From contig DESQ01000038.1 of NCBI GenBank assembly GCA_002361355.1, positions 47,548 through 111,547 of the forward strand: a stretch of 64,000 nucleotides of DNA, in the 5' to 3' direction. The DNA comes from Lachnospiraceae bacterium UBA3310 (GTDB lineage: Bacteria; Bacillota; Clostridia; Lachnospirales; Lachnospiraceae). Both the position numbers and the translations under genes were made by a program. A model generated the notes under the pieces. The model saw only the letters and a program-made list of their open reading frames with translations, searched no databases and was not told the DNA's origin. Shown piece by piece: positions 1 through 8,684 of the stretch (positions within the stretch are counted from its first letter, which is position 1; every line of letters starts with the position of its first letter).

Positions 1-1380
1 CGTATCTGTTTCCGCCAGTTTGATACGGCTTACGAGGAAGCGGAATATATTGCGGGGGATGTGGCAAAGAAAAAAAGAGCAGGGCAGATTTCCTATGGAG
101 ACTGCGCCGTACTCTATCGCACCAACGCGCAGGCGCGTCTGTTGGAGGAACGCTTCATTATGGAAGGCATTCCCTATGATGTGGTGGGCGGCACGAACTT
201 TTATTCCAGACGGGAGATTAAGGATGTGCTTGCCTATTTAAAGACCATCGACAACGGCAGGGATGACGTGGCGGTGAAGCGGATCATCAATGTGCCAAGA
301 CGCGGGATTGGCGCTGCCACAATCCAGCGTGTACAGGACTATGCAGACGAGAGAGGGATCAGCTTTTACGACGCGCTGCGGGAGGCGGATCAGATTACCA
401 CCATCGGGAAAAGCGCCAGCAAACTGACACCCTTTGTTACCATGATACAGAGTTTTCGGAGCAAGACGGAATTTTACAGTCTGTCGGAACTTGTGAAGGA
501 TGTGCTGGATCTCACGGGTTATCTGAAAGAACTGGAGGAGTCTGACGAGGAGGACGCGGCTGACCGTATTGAAAATATCGATGAACTGGTCAATAAGGTG
601 GTGGCATACGAGGAGGAGCATGACGAGCCGACCTTAAGCGAGTTTCTGGAGGAAGTGGCACTGGTAGCGGACATCGACCGGGTGGATGAGGAGAGCGATA
701 AGGTGCTTCTCATGACACTGCACAGTGCCAAGGGACTGGAGTTTCGGCACGTCTATCTGGCGGGTATGGAGGATGGCGTGTTTCCCGGCTACATGAGCAT
801 TACGGCGGACGATCCTCTGGAGATCGAGGAAGAGAGGCGTCTGGCCTATGTGGGAATCACCAGAGCGAAGGAGGAACTGACCCTCACCTGCGCAAAACAG
901 CGCATGACCAGAGGAGAGACGCAGTACAATCCCGTCAGCCGTTTTGTAAGGGAAATTCCGCCCCTTCTCATGGACAGCACGCCCGCGCCGGCAAGACAGA
1001 GGAGAGAGGAGATTTACGAGGAGGATTCCCAGGAACGGAGCCGGCTGCGGACAAGACCCTATGCGGCGGCAGGCCCGGCACGGACAAGGGAAGTTCCGGC
1101 AGGCGGCAGACCTTTCGGCGGAATTGCTTTTGAAAAACCGGTAAGCGCGATCAGAAAGACAGGATTATCAAAGAGCGCGGAGAAGGAAACGCCGACAGAG
1201 CCTTCTTCATCGGGAAGACTCGGGTACGATAAGGGAGACCGGGTGCGGCATGTGCGCTACGGGGAAGGCACCGTCTTAAAAATTGAGCCCGGCCCCAGGG
1301 ACAGTCAGGTGACGGTGGTTTTTGACGAGGCCGGACAGAAGATTATGTATGCGGGGTTTGCAAAACTTCAGAAGATATAG
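1..1380 (+). CDS. pcrA: ATP-dependent DNA helicase PcrA/UvrD, C-terminal part
   Basis: Superfamily 1 DNA helicase for repair and removal of recombination or transcription blocks. The frame is open from base 1, so the N-terminus with the Walker A domain lies outside the window; 459 residues are visible. Late helicase motifs are clear: LHSAKGLEF (motif V) with a following FPG, then RRLAYVGITRAK (motif VI). After a low-complexity Arg/Ala/Pro linker the C-terminus carries the small Tudor-like module of Gram-positive PcrA (DRVRHVRYGEGTV onward), known to contact RNA polymerase. UvrD and Rep are alternatives, but the tail favours PcrA. Confidence 0.93.
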   Translation, partial: RICFRQFDTAYEEAEYIAGDVAKKKRAGQISYGDCAVLYRTNAQARLLEERFIMEGIPYDVVGGTNFYSRREIKDVLAYLKTIDNGRDDVAVKRIINVPRRGIGAATIQRVQDYADERGISFYDALREADQITTIGKSASKLTPFVTMIQSFRSKTEFYSLSELVKDVLDLTGYLKELEESDEEDAADRIENIDELVNKVVAYEEEHDEPTLSEFLEEVALVADIDRVDEESDKVLLMTLHSAKGLEFRHVYLAGMEDGVFPGYMSITADDPLEIEEERRLAYVGITRAKEELTLTCAKQRMTRGETQYNPVSRFVREIPPLLMDSTPAPARQRREEIYEEDSQERSRLRTRPYAAAGPARTREVPAGGRPFGGIAFEKPVSAIRKTGLSKSAEKETPTEPSSSGRLGYDKGDRVRHVRYGEGTVLKIEPGPRDSQVTVVFDEAGQKIMYAGFAKLQKI

Positions 1381-1493
1381 TATATTTTTCACAAAATAAA
1401 ACTAAGATATAGTAAAATGTGAAAAGACGTGGTATATTATAAGAACAGAGTCGCGCAGGACGCGCCTCACGTATGGAAAGAGAGGGTTACAGG

Positions 1494-1772
1494 ATGAGCA
1501 AGAAAGAAATTTTGAATAAATTGGATGAGATTATGGACAATGCGGGTGTGAATGATCTTCTCGGCAGAAAGCATGAGGAGGAGAAGAAGGGCAGTACCCT
1601 TTTGTGGGTGTTTGCTGTGATCGGTGCGATTGCGGCGGTGGCGGCGATTGCTTATGCAGTTTACCGTTACCTGACGCCTGATTATCTGGAAGATTTTGAG
1701 GACGATTTTGACGATGATTTTGACGACGATTTCTTTGAAGATGAGGATGAGGAAGAGGAGACAGATAAGTAG
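1494..1772 (+). CDS. small membrane protein with acidic tail, function unknown
   Basis: A 92-residue protein: a polar N-terminal segment (MSKKEILNKLDEIMDNAG), one hydrophobic helix at about residues 37-58, and a C-terminal tail made almost wholly of Asp, Glu and Phe (EDDFDDDFDDDFFEDED). It resembles DUF4366-type proteins of Lachnospiraceae, by impression only. The ATG at 1494 is chosen because GAGAGGG precedes it; an in-frame ATG at 1473 has no ribosome site. It sits alone between pcrA and rlmD. No function can be assigned; the acidic tail could bind cations or basic partners, which is speculation. Confidence 0.75.
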   Translation: MSKKEILNKLDEIMDNAGVNDLLGRKHEEEKKGSTLLWVFAVIGAIAAVAAIAYAVYRYLTPDYLEDFEDDFDDDFDDDFFEDEDEEEETDK

Positions 1773-1867
1773 AGGTTTTCGGTAAGAAGAAAGACAGAAA
1801 TCGGGCAGACTTGGAGTGCGGAGGACGTATTCTGAGTCTGCTCCTTTGTGTTTAGAACGGAGATTTT

Positions 1868-3274
1868 ATGAAAAAAGGACAGATCATTGAAGGCACTGTG
1901 GAACGGATTGATTTCCCGAATAAGGGAATCGTTTCTGTCGGGGAGGGCGTCTGTACGGTGAAAAACGCTCTGCCGGGCCAGAAAATACGGGCGGTTATCA
2001 ATAAGGCGAGAAATGGACGCTGCGAGGGCAGGCTGCTGGAGGTATTAGAACACTCTCCGCTGGAGGTAGAGAGTCCCTGCCCGCATTTCGGAAGCTGCGG
2101 CGGCTGCGCTTATCTGTCATTTCCCTATGAGGAAAGTCTGGCAGTCAAGGAGGGGCAGGTGAGGCGGCTGCTTATGCCTGTGCTTGCGGCGCAGGAAGGA
2201 CAATGCCGGTTTGAGGAGGCGAAGGCGTCTCCTGCGATTTTCGGTTACCGCAACAAGATGGAATTTACTTTTGGGGATGAAGTGAAGGATGGCCCGCTTT
2301 CCCTTGGCATGCACAAGCGGGGAAGTTTTTACGATATCGTGTCCGTGACGGAATGTCAGATTGTGGAGGAGGATTACCGCAGGATTCTGCGCTGTGTCAG
2401 GGATTATTTTGCTGCGCTGCAGGAACAGGGTCTCGACATCTCTTTTTATCACAGACTGCGCCATACCGGATATCTGCGGCATCTTCTTGTGCGCAGGGCG
2501 TCTAAGACAGGGGAGATTCTGGTTGCGTTGGTGACGACCACCCGGATATCCGGCAGAACAGAGCAGGAAATACTGGACGGCTTTCGGGAAAAGCTGTTGA
2601 AGCTTTCTTTGGAGGGGCGGATCGTGGGCATTCTCCATATCAGAAACGATTCCGCGGCGGATGTGGTGAAGAGCGATGAGACGCGCGTTCTTTACGGGCA
2701 GGACTTTTTTTATGAGGAACTGCTTGGATTAAAGTTTAAAATCTCCACCTTTTCCTTTTTCCAGACAAACAGCCTGGGAGCAGAGCTTCTCTATCGCACG
2801 GCGCGGGAGTTTATCTCAGACTGCCTGAAGCCGGGACAGACCGTTTATGATCTCTACAGCGGTACCGGCACGATCGCCCAGATGCTTGCCCCCGTGGCGC
2901 GGAAGGTGATCGGGGTAGAGATTGTGGAGGAGGCTGTGGAGGCGGCAAGAAAAAATGCGGAGTTAAATGGTTTACATAACTGCGAATTTATAGCGGGGGA
3001 TGTGCTGAAAGCGCTGGATGAGATTGGGGAGAGGCCGGATATGATTGTGCTTGATCCGCCCCGTGACGGCGTGCACCCGAAAGCACTTACCAAAATCATC
3101 AATTACGGTGTGGAACATATTTTATACATTTCCTGCAAAGCGAGCAGCCTGGCGAGGGATCTTGCGGTCTTTCTGGCGGGGGGATACGAGGCAAAACGGT
3201 GTGTGCCAATAGACCAGTTCCCGTGGACGACGGGGATAGAGACGGTTGCTCTTTTGACGCGTACAGGGAAATGA
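1868..3274 (+). CDS. rlmD: 23S rRNA (uracil-C5)-methyltransferase, RlmD/RumA family
   Basis: SAM-dependent methylase forming 5-methyluridine in 23S rRNA (or tRNA in some Gram-positive paralogues); cytoplasmic. The 468 residues show an N-terminal TRAM-like RNA-binding domain (residues 1-60), an Fe-S cysteine set (CPHFGSCGGC, with a later Cys near residue 160), the SAM site YDLYSGTGTIAQ, the LDPPRDG motif, and the catalytic region YISCKASSLARDL with the nucleophilic Cys. The C-terminal HxET equivalent reads TTGIETV. Length is typical. The next gene begins just downstream. RlmCD, which methylates two sites, cannot be separated from RlmD by eye. Confidence 0.92.
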   Translation: MKKGQIIEGTVERIDFPNKGIVSVGEGVCTVKNALPGQKIRAVINKARNGRCEGRLLEVLEHSPLEVESPCPHFGSCGGCAYLSFPYEESLAVKEGQVRRLLMPVLAAQEGQCRFEEAKASPAIFGYRNKMEFTFGDEVKDGPLSLGMHKRGSFYDIVSVTECQIVEEDYRRILRCVRDYFAALQEQGLDISFYHRLRHTGYLRHLLVRRASKTGEILVALVTTTRISGRTEQEILDGFREKLLKLSLEGRIVGILHIRNDSAADVVKSDETRVLYGQDFFYEELLGLKFKISTFSFFQTNSLGAELLYRTAREFISDCLKPGQTVYDLYSGTGTIAQMLAPVARKVIGVEIVEEAVEAARKNAELNGLHNCEFIAGDVLKALDEIGERPDMIVLDPPRDGVHPKALTKIINYGVEHILYISCKASSLARDLAVFLAGGYEAKRCVPIDQFPWTTGIETVALLTRTGK

Positions 3275-3357
3275 TTGCGCGATCCGGTAAAATATATTTG
3301 CAAACGGCACAAGCATACAGTAAGATAAAAGAAGCGGGAGTCGAAGGAGGAACAGCA

Positions 3358-3912
3358 TTGTTGAATATTCTGCGGCGCTTTTTGGCACAGGAAAAAACGA
3401 CGGGCAGACCTGCGGGGAGAAAGTACGGGCCAGGACAGAGGGATGCGCTTACGGGCGCGGTGAACAAAACTACATTTCAGAAGATTGTGGAGAATGCACT
3501 GACAGGCGAGCACACGCACGGCTGCCTTCTTTTGGTGGATGTGGACTGTATGAAGGAAATCAATGAGAACTTCGGCAGGGAGACGGGCGACCACGTTTTG
3601 CAGAACGTCTTTGCCACGCTGCAGGAAAATTTCAGAGACGATGACGGCATCGGGAGGCTTTCGGAGGATTCCTTCGGCATCTGGATAGAGGGAATTGACG
3701 CCGATCAGGTCAGCGGTATCCGACGGCGGATCGCGGTTGTGAACGATAAGCTTCTGCATGGCGCGGCAAATCTTCCGAAGGTTACGTTGAGCGCAGGAGC
3801 CGCTCTTGGCGAATCCGGCGAGAGCTATAAGGAAATATGCAAACAGGCGCAGAAGGTGCTGCACCGCGTCAAGGAAGGCGGCAGGTGCGGATGTGAAGTA
3901 TATACAAATTAA
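3358..3912 (+). CDS. degenerate GGDEF-domain protein
   Basis: A 184-residue protein with the fold of diguanylate cyclases: DALTGAVNKTTFQKIVE at the domain start, LLLVDVDCMKEINENFGRETGD for the metal-binding strand, and RLSEDSFGIWIEG where GGDEF should be. The signature reads SEDSF, so the substrate-binding glycines and catalytic Glu are gone and cyclase activity is unlikely. The TTG at 3358 is chosen because AAGGAGG lies seven bases upstream; an ATG at 3199 would overlap rlmD and lacks a ribosome site. No sensor or membrane segment is present. It ends 15 bases before the PurF-like gene and probably shares its transcript. A GTP- or c-di-GMP-binding effector role is possible. Confidence 0.8.
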   Translation: MLNILRRFLAQEKTTGRPAGRKYGPGQRDALTGAVNKTTFQKIVENALTGEHTHGCLLLVDVDCMKEINENFGRETGDHVLQNVFATLQENFRDDDGIGRLSEDSFGIWIEGIDADQVSGIRRRIAVVNDKLLHGAANLPKVTLSAGAALGESGESYKEICKQAQKVLHRVKEGGRCGCEVYTN

Positions 3913-3927
3913 GAGGAGAGATGAAGT

Positions 3928-5334
3928 ATGGGCGGCTTTTTTGGAGTGGCATCGAAGGAAAATTGTATCTTTGATCTGTTTTTTGGAACAGACTATCATT
4001 CCCACCTGGGAACCAGACGAGCCGGAATGGCGCTGTACGATGAGAAGGAAGGCTTTAACAGAGCCATCCACAATATTGAAAACACGCCATTTCGCACAAA
4101 GTTTGACAAGGATGTAAACAAGATGAACGGCACGCTGGGGATCGGCTGTATCTCGGATTACGAGCCGCAGCCGCTGATTATCCGTTCCCATCACGGCACT
4201 TACGCCATCACCACGGTGGGAAAGATTAACAATAAGGATGAGATTGTGTCGGAAATTTTTAAAAACGGCAAAGGACACTTTCTTGAGATGAGCGGGGGAG
4301 ACATCAATGCTACGGAACTGGTGGCGGCGGTGATCAACCAGAGAGATAACCTGATTGAAGGCATTCAGTATGCGCAGGAGCTGATTGACGGCTCCATGAC
4401 CATACTTGTTATGACGCCGAAGGGGATTTTGGCGGCGAGAGACCGGCTGGGACGCACGCCGGTCGCCATCGGGAAGAGAGAGGACGCTTTCTGCGTATCC
4501 TTTGAGAGTTTTGCCTACCTGAATCTCGGCTATGTGCCGGAGCGGGAGCTTGGGCCGGGCGAGATTGCCATTGTGACGCCGGAGGGCGTGCGTACGCTGG
4601 CTGCGCCGGGCAAGGACATGAAGATTTGTACATTTCTGTGGATTTATTATGGCTATCCCTCTTCGTCCTACGAGGGGGTCAGCGTGGAGGAGATGCGTTA
4701 TCGCTGCGGGGCGATGTTAGCAAGGCGCGACGATGCGAAACCGGACATTGTGGCAGGGGTACCTGATTCCGGCACTGCGCATGCCATCGGCTACGCCAAT
4801 GAATCGGGGATTCCGTTTTCCAGACCTTTCATAAAGTACACGCCCACATGGCCGAGATCTTTTATGCCGACTATTCAGAGCAAGCGCAACCTGATCGCCA
4901 AAATGAAACTTCTTCCGGTGCATGACCTGATCAAGGACAGAAAACTTCTTTTGATTGACGATTCCATTGTGCGCGGTACGCAGCTTCGGGAGACGACGGA
5001 GTTTCTCTATCAGAGCGGCGCGAAGGAGGTACATATCAGGCCCGCATGCCCGCCTCTGCTCTACGGTTGTAAATACCTGAATTTTTCGCGTTCCACCTCA
5101 GAGATGGAGCTGATCACCCGTCAGGTGATCAAGGAGATCGAGGGGGAAAACAAGTACCCGAATCTTGCGGTTTATGCGGATCCGGACAGCACCGAATATG
5201 GGCAGATGCTCGAAAAGATCAGGGAAAAGCTGAAATTCACCACACTTCGCTATCATCGTCTGGATGATATGATGGAGTCTGTGGGGATTGATAAATGTAA
5301 ACTTTGTACTTATTGTTGGGATGGGCGGGAGTAG
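3928..5334 (+). CDS. PurF-like phosphoribosyltransferase with degenerate glutaminase domain
   Basis: Homologous over its full 468 residues to amidophosphoribosyltransferase, the first enzyme of purine synthesis. The C-terminal half keeps the PRPP-binding motif LLLIDDSIVRGTQ, the pyrophosphate loop VPDSGTAHAIGYA, and Cys residues where clostridial/Bacillus PurF holds a 4Fe-4S cluster (CTFLWIYY, YGCKYLN, CKLCTYCW). The N-terminal Ntn-hydrolase half begins MGGFFGV, so the catalytic Cys after Met is absent. Positions matching the glutamine-binding Arg, oxyanion Asn-Gly and Asp are also changed (GIGCISDYEP, TVGKINN, NATEL). It therefore probably cannot hydrolyse glutamine. It could use ammonia, use another nucleophile, or regulate. 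Followed three bases later by a zinc-ribbon gene. Confidence 0.85.
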   Translation: MGGFFGVASKENCIFDLFFGTDYHSHLGTRRAGMALYDEKEGFNRAIHNIENTPFRTKFDKDVNKMNGTLGIGCISDYEPQPLIIRSHHGTYAITTVGKINNKDEIVSEIFKNGKGHFLEMSGGDINATELVAAVINQRDNLIEGIQYAQELIDGSMTILVMTPKGILAARDRLGRTPVAIGKREDAFCVSFESFAYLNLGYVPERELGPGEIAIVTPEGVRTLAAPGKDMKICTFLWIYYGYPSSSYEGVSVEEMRYRCGAMLARRDDAKPDIVAGVPDSGTAHAIGYANESGIPFSRPFIKYTPTWPRSFMPTIQSKRNLIAKMKLLPVHDLIKDRKLLLIDDSIVRGTQLRETTEFLYQSGAKEVHIRPACPPLLYGCKYLNFSRSTSEMELITRQVIKEIEGENKYPNLAVYADPDSTEYGQMLEKIREKLKFTTLRYHRLDDMMESVGIDKCKLCTYCWDGRE

Positions 5335-5337
5335 ATT

Positions 5338-6321
5338 ATGATTTTCAAGTGTAAAAACTGCGGCGGAAATACAGTATATGCGCCGGATAAGGGCAGGATG
5401 TACTGCCCGCATTGTGAGAGTACGGACAGTGAGGAAAAAATTGGGGACAACTCTCTGGTGCAGTGTGTGAACTGCGGTGCGCCGCTACAACTTTCGGAAT
5501 ACACCTCCGCCTGCAGATGTGAGCACTGCGGCACTTACCTGATTTTTGACGAGCGGGTAAGCGCGCCTTATGAGCCCAGTCTGATTCTGCCCTTTCATGT
5601 GAGCAGGGAAATGGCGGTGCTGCATTTGGAGAGGGAATTTGCGAACCGCCTTTTTGCACCGTCAGACTTCATGTCTGCGAAAAGCCTGGAGAAGATGGAG
5701 GGAATCTATGTGCCCTTCTGGCTCTATGACTACGACATCAATTATGATTTTGCCGGGGAGGGTACAAGAATCCGCACCTGGAGAAGCGGGGATATGGAGT
5801 ATACGGAGACTTCCTATTATGAGGTTATCCGTAAAATGGATGCGGATTTTGAGCGGGTTCCCGCAGACGCATCCTATGTGATGGCGGACGGCATTATGGA
5901 TCTGATGGAGCCCTATGACTATCAGGCGCTTACCGCTTTTGCCCCGAAATATATGTCCGGTTTCCTGAGTGAAAGATATAACCAGCAGGCGGATGAACTG
6001 GCGTCGAGGGCGGAGGATAAGGTGCGGGAGGCCTCGGAGAATCTTTTGCAGGGATCTCTGGCAGGGTATACCACGATGCGCACCTACCATAAGAATCTGA
6101 GCCTGCACAAGAAATACACCTGTTATGCATTGATGCCCGTCTGGCAGTATGTATACCGCTATAAGGATAAGACATACCTGTATCATGTCAACGGACAGAC
6201 AGGAAAGGTGGTTGGGGCGACGCCCGTTTCCAGAGCCAGGGTGGTCGCATATGGCGTGTCGGTGTTCGCTCTGGCGACGGCGATCTGCGGTTTGGCGATC
6301 CATGTGCTTGAGATTTTGTAG
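5338..6321 (+). CDS. zinc-ribbon protein with C-terminal membrane helix, function unknown
   Basis: A 327-residue protein with two N-terminal zinc ribbons (CKNCGG...CPHC at residues 5-25; CVNCGAPL...CRCEHCG at residues 42-62), a middle domain rich in aromatic residues (VPFWLYDYDINYDF), and one hydrophobic helix at about residues 302-322. This layout is common in Firmicutes TFIIB-type zinc-ribbon proteins of unknown role. It starts three bases after the PurF-like gene and is followed by a TPM-domain gene, so the three are probably one transcript. With only a C-terminal anchor the ribbon domain would face the cytoplasm. Confidence 0.82.
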   Translation: MIFKCKNCGGNTVYAPDKGRMYCPHCESTDSEEKIGDNSLVQCVNCGAPLQLSEYTSACRCEHCGTYLIFDERVSAPYEPSLILPFHVSREMAVLHLEREFANRLFAPSDFMSAKSLEKMEGIYVPFWLYDYDINYDFAGEGTRIRTWRSGDMEYTETSYYEVIRKMDADFERVPADASYVMADGIMDLMEPYDYQALTAFAPKYMSGFLSERYNQQADELASRAEDKVREASENLLQGSLAGYTTMRTYHKNLSLHKKYTCYALMPVWQYVYRYKDKTYLYHVNGQTGKVVGATPVSRARVVAYGVSVFALATAICGLAIHVLEIL

Positions 6322-6339
6322 AAGGGAAAGGCAGAGAAA

Positions 6340-7212
6340 GTGAAAGATTACTTCCGTTATTTTAAATGGGTTTACATCATATTTGCAGTGATGGTGTTTC
6401 TTGGTATTGTGCTTCATGCGGGGCACTGGGGCATAGCGAAGGTAATGGACTACCAGAGGACGAATGGGGAGTGCGGGACGAAAGAGCGGGTCTTTGATTA
6501 TGCGGATGTGCTCTCCGACAAGGAAGAAAACAAACTGCGGGAATTGATCGCAAGGCGGGAGAAGCAGACGGGCTGCGATATTGTGCTTGTCACTTTGAAT
6601 GAGCCATTGGAGGAATATGCAAGGGCGATCGAACCCGGTGTGAGCTCCGAAGAGTATGTGAGAGTGTATGCGGAACAACATTGGGAGGAACAGGGGTTTG
6701 GGTATGACAAGCCGGACGGGGACGGTGTGATGCTGGTAGACAACTGGTCCAGGGAAGATGACGGCAGGATACATACATGGCTTTGTACCACCGGAAAGGC
6801 GAGGGATGCCTACTACACGGAAGACATTGATCATCTTCTGGACAATGTGTACCGTTATGTGGAGGATAATCCTTATCGCGCTTACAAGACCTACGTGAAT
6901 GACTTCTATCACGATATGCTGGGGTGGCGGGTGTTTCACCTGCGTGTACCCGGGTTTGTTCCGGGATTGGTTGGATTGGTCGTATGTATGATATTTATCT
7001 TATGTAACTGGAATGCCAAAGAAGGGAAAAAGACCACCACGGCGACTACTTACGTGGCGGGAAAACAGCCGGACTTTGGCGTGTCTGAGGATCGGTTTTT
7101 GAGAAAGACCGTGACGAAACATAAGATTCAGACGAGCAGCGGAGGTGGCGGAGGCGGCGGAAGCCATGGCGGCGGAGGCGGCCATCACGGAGGCGGCGGT
7201 CACAGCAGATAG
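6340..7212 (+). CDS. TPM-domain membrane protein with Gly/His-rich tail
   Basis: A 290-residue protein with a GTG start behind GAAGGGAAAGG. It has an N-terminal hydrophobic helix (about residues 10-30), a TPM domain (about 45-200; FDYADVLSDKEENKLREL is the typical opening, then GCDIVLVTLN), and a second helix (about 207-227). The tail of roughly 20 residues is nearly all Gly, His and Ser. TPM domains occur in YgcG-like proteins and a plant photosystem repair factor; phosphatase activity has been shown only for some. The Gly-rich tail is common in the family, while the His content suggests metal binding. It closes the rlmD-side gene group before a bidirectional terminator. Confidence 0.85.
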   Translation: MKDYFRYFKWVYIIFAVMVFLGIVLHAGHWGIAKVMDYQRTNGECGTKERVFDYADVLSDKEENKLRELIARREKQTGCDIVLVTLNEPLEEYARAIEPGVSSEEYVRVYAEQHWEEQGFGYDKPDGDGVMLVDNWSREDDGRIHTWLCTTGKARDAYYTEDIDHLLDNVYRYVEDNPYRAYKTYVNDFYHDMLGWRVFHLRVPGFVPGLVGLVVCMIFILCNWNAKEGKKTTTATTYVAGKQPDFGVSEDRFLRKTVTKHKIQTSSGGGGGGGSHGGGGGHHGGGGHSR

Positions 7213-7227
7213 CCAGACCGACGCAAA

Positions 7228-7257
7228 GAAGGGCGGGTGCAAATGCACCTGCCCTTC
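7228..7257. terminator. bidirectional hairpin between the TPM gene and rpsT
   Basis: Near-perfect inverted repeat GAAGGGCGGGTGCA / TGCACCTGCCCTTC with a loop of about two bases. It lies between two converging genes, 15 bases after the TPM gene and 24 bases after rpsT on the other strand. T tracts on both sides are weak, so efficiency is uncertain. Confidence 0.75.
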
Positions 7258-7281
7258 GTCATTCATCTAACTTTAAATTTC

Positions 7282-7545
7282 CTACGCCATCTTGTTTACG
7301 GCAAGCGTCATACGGGAAACTTTTCTGGCAGAGGTGTTCTTGTGATATACACCTTTCTTAGTAGCCTTGTCAAGCGCGGAAGTAGCAGCGAGCAGTGCGC
7401 TCTGCGCAGCCTCCTTATCCTTTGCGTCGATGGCAGCGTACACTTTCTTGATCGCTGTCTTAACGCCGGACTTGATGGACTTGTTTCTGTCAGCTTTGGT
7501 CCTGTTTACCAGGATTCTCTTTTTCGCGGATTTGATATTAGCCAT
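7282..7545 (-). CDS. rpsT: 30S ribosomal protein S20
   Basis: An 87-residue basic protein beginning MANIKSAKKRILVNRTKA, the diagnostic start of bS20, with the conserved end AARKVSRMTLAVN-like (here SARKVSRMTLAVNKMA). It binds 16S rRNA early in 30S assembly. The ATG at 7545 follows TGGAGGAAGTT on the minus strand; an upstream in-frame ATG at 7557 would add four unlikely residues. It is the only minus-strand gene in the window, divergent from gpr as in many Firmicutes. Confidence 0.97.
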   Translation of the reverse strand: MANIKSAKKRILVNRTKADRNKSIKSGVKTAIKKVYAAIDAKDKEAAQSALLAATSALDKATKKGVYHKNTSARKVSRMTLAVNKMA

Positions 7546-7646
7546 AACTTCCTCCATTCAAAACATTTACACTTTATGCTGCTTCTTATAAGGACGTGTC
7601 TCATTAAAGACGGACACGGACGTTTTAATGGAAACACACGCATATT

Positions 7647-7675
7647 ATTTTAGAATATGGAAATAGGGATGTCAA
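7647..7675 (-). promoter_or_regulatory. sigma-A-type promoter of rpsT
   Basis: Read on the minus strand: TTGACA (7675-7670), a 17-base spacer, then TAAAAT (7652-7647). This is a near-consensus vegetative promoter about 100 bases upstream of the rpsT start. The transcribed leader contains the pairing CGTGTC / GACACG at about 7593-7620, which could form a hairpin. Confidence 0.85.
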
Positions 7676-7791
7676 TACATATTTTGTTTATTTTTGCAAA
7701 AAATAGAAAAGAAAATGGGCAGGCAGAAGAAAAGCGCATAAAATATAATAGCTGCAAAAGAAAAGTAAGCGGCTGCGAATTGTGGAAAGGA

Positions 7792-8670
7792 ATGGATATC
7801 GGTATGGATAGCTGGTCGAATGTCAGGACGGACTTGGCGTTGGAAGCCAGAGAAAGTATTGGGGATAAGGAGTCCGGGCTTCACGGCGTTGCAGTGGAAG
7901 AACGTTACGATGAGAATAGCGACGTGCATATTACCCGGGTGGTGATAGAGACAAAGAATGGGGCCAAGGCACTGGGGAAACCGATGGGAACCTATATCAC
8001 GCTGGAGGCTCCTGCGATGACGGAACCGGAGGAGGACTACCATCAGGAAATTTCCGGCATTCTGGCGGAGGAGATCAGGGGAATCCTGCCAAATCCCGAT
8101 AAGGAGCAGTCCATTTTGGTGGTGGGACTGGGAAACCGGGAGGTGACGGCGGATTCTCTGGGGCCAAATGTGGTAGATAATCTTTTTGTCAACAGGCATA
8201 TCGTGATGGAGTACGGCAAGGTGGCGTACAACCGGACAAAAATGCATCTGGTGAGCAGCCTTGTGCCGGGAGTTATGGCCAAGACCGGTATGGAGTCCGC
8301 GGAGATCATCAAAGGCGTGATCGGTGAGACAAAACCCGATCAGGTGATTGTGATTGACGCGCTGGCGGCCCGTTCCACCAAGCGGTTAAACCGCACGATC
8401 CAGATCACAAACACGGGGATTCATCCCGGTTCCGGCGTTGGCAATCACAGAAATGCCATCACGGAGGAGACGCTGCACATTCCGGTGCTGGCGCTCGGTG
8501 TGCCGACGGTGGTGGATGCGGCGACCATTGTGGGAGACGCTATGGGGGAGCGCCCGGCAACACTCAAGGAATTAAATAATATGTATGTCACTACGAAGGA
8601 TGTGGATCAACAGATCCGCCAGATCAGCCATATTATTTGTGACGGGATAAACGGTGCTCTGAATATCTGA
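7792..8670 (+). CDS. gpr: germination protease GPR (spore protease)
   Basis: Aspartic-type endopeptidase that degrades small acid-soluble spore proteins during germination; made as an inactive zymogen in the forespore. The 292 residues contain VRTDLALEARE near the start, the nucleotide-like loop VVGLGNREVTADSLGP, and the conserved core ALAARSTKRLNRTIQ followed by GIHPGSGVGNHR. The start is uncertain: ATG at 7792 or 7804 gives the expected N-terminus, while an ATG at 7657 adds an unlike 45-residue extension. The GGAAAGG site at 7784-7790 fits neither perfectly. It is 14 bases from spoIIP, the usual partner. Confidence 0.93.
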   Translation: MDIGMDSWSNVRTDLALEARESIGDKESGLHGVAVEERYDENSDVHITRVVIETKNGAKALGKPMGTYITLEAPAMTEPEEDYHQEISGILAEEIRGILPNPDKEQSILVVGLGNREVTADSLGPNVVDNLFVNRHIVMEYGKVAYNRTKMHLVSSLVPGVMAKTGMESAEIIKGVIGETKPDQVIVIDALAARSTKRLNRTIQITNTGIHPGSGVGNHRNAITEETLHIPVLALGVPTVVDAATIVGDAMGERPATLKELNNMYVTTKDVDQQIRQISHIICDGINGALNI

Positions 8671-8684
8671 GAACAAGTAGTGGT

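Noticed and set aside
3103..4278. Long open frame on the minus strand opposite the GGDEF and PurF-like genes
   Set aside because: No family motif or ribosome site, and it is antisense to two well-supported genes.
5662..6939. 425-residue open frame on the minus strand
   Set aside because: Antisense to the zinc-ribbon and TPM genes; composition is that of a shadow frame.
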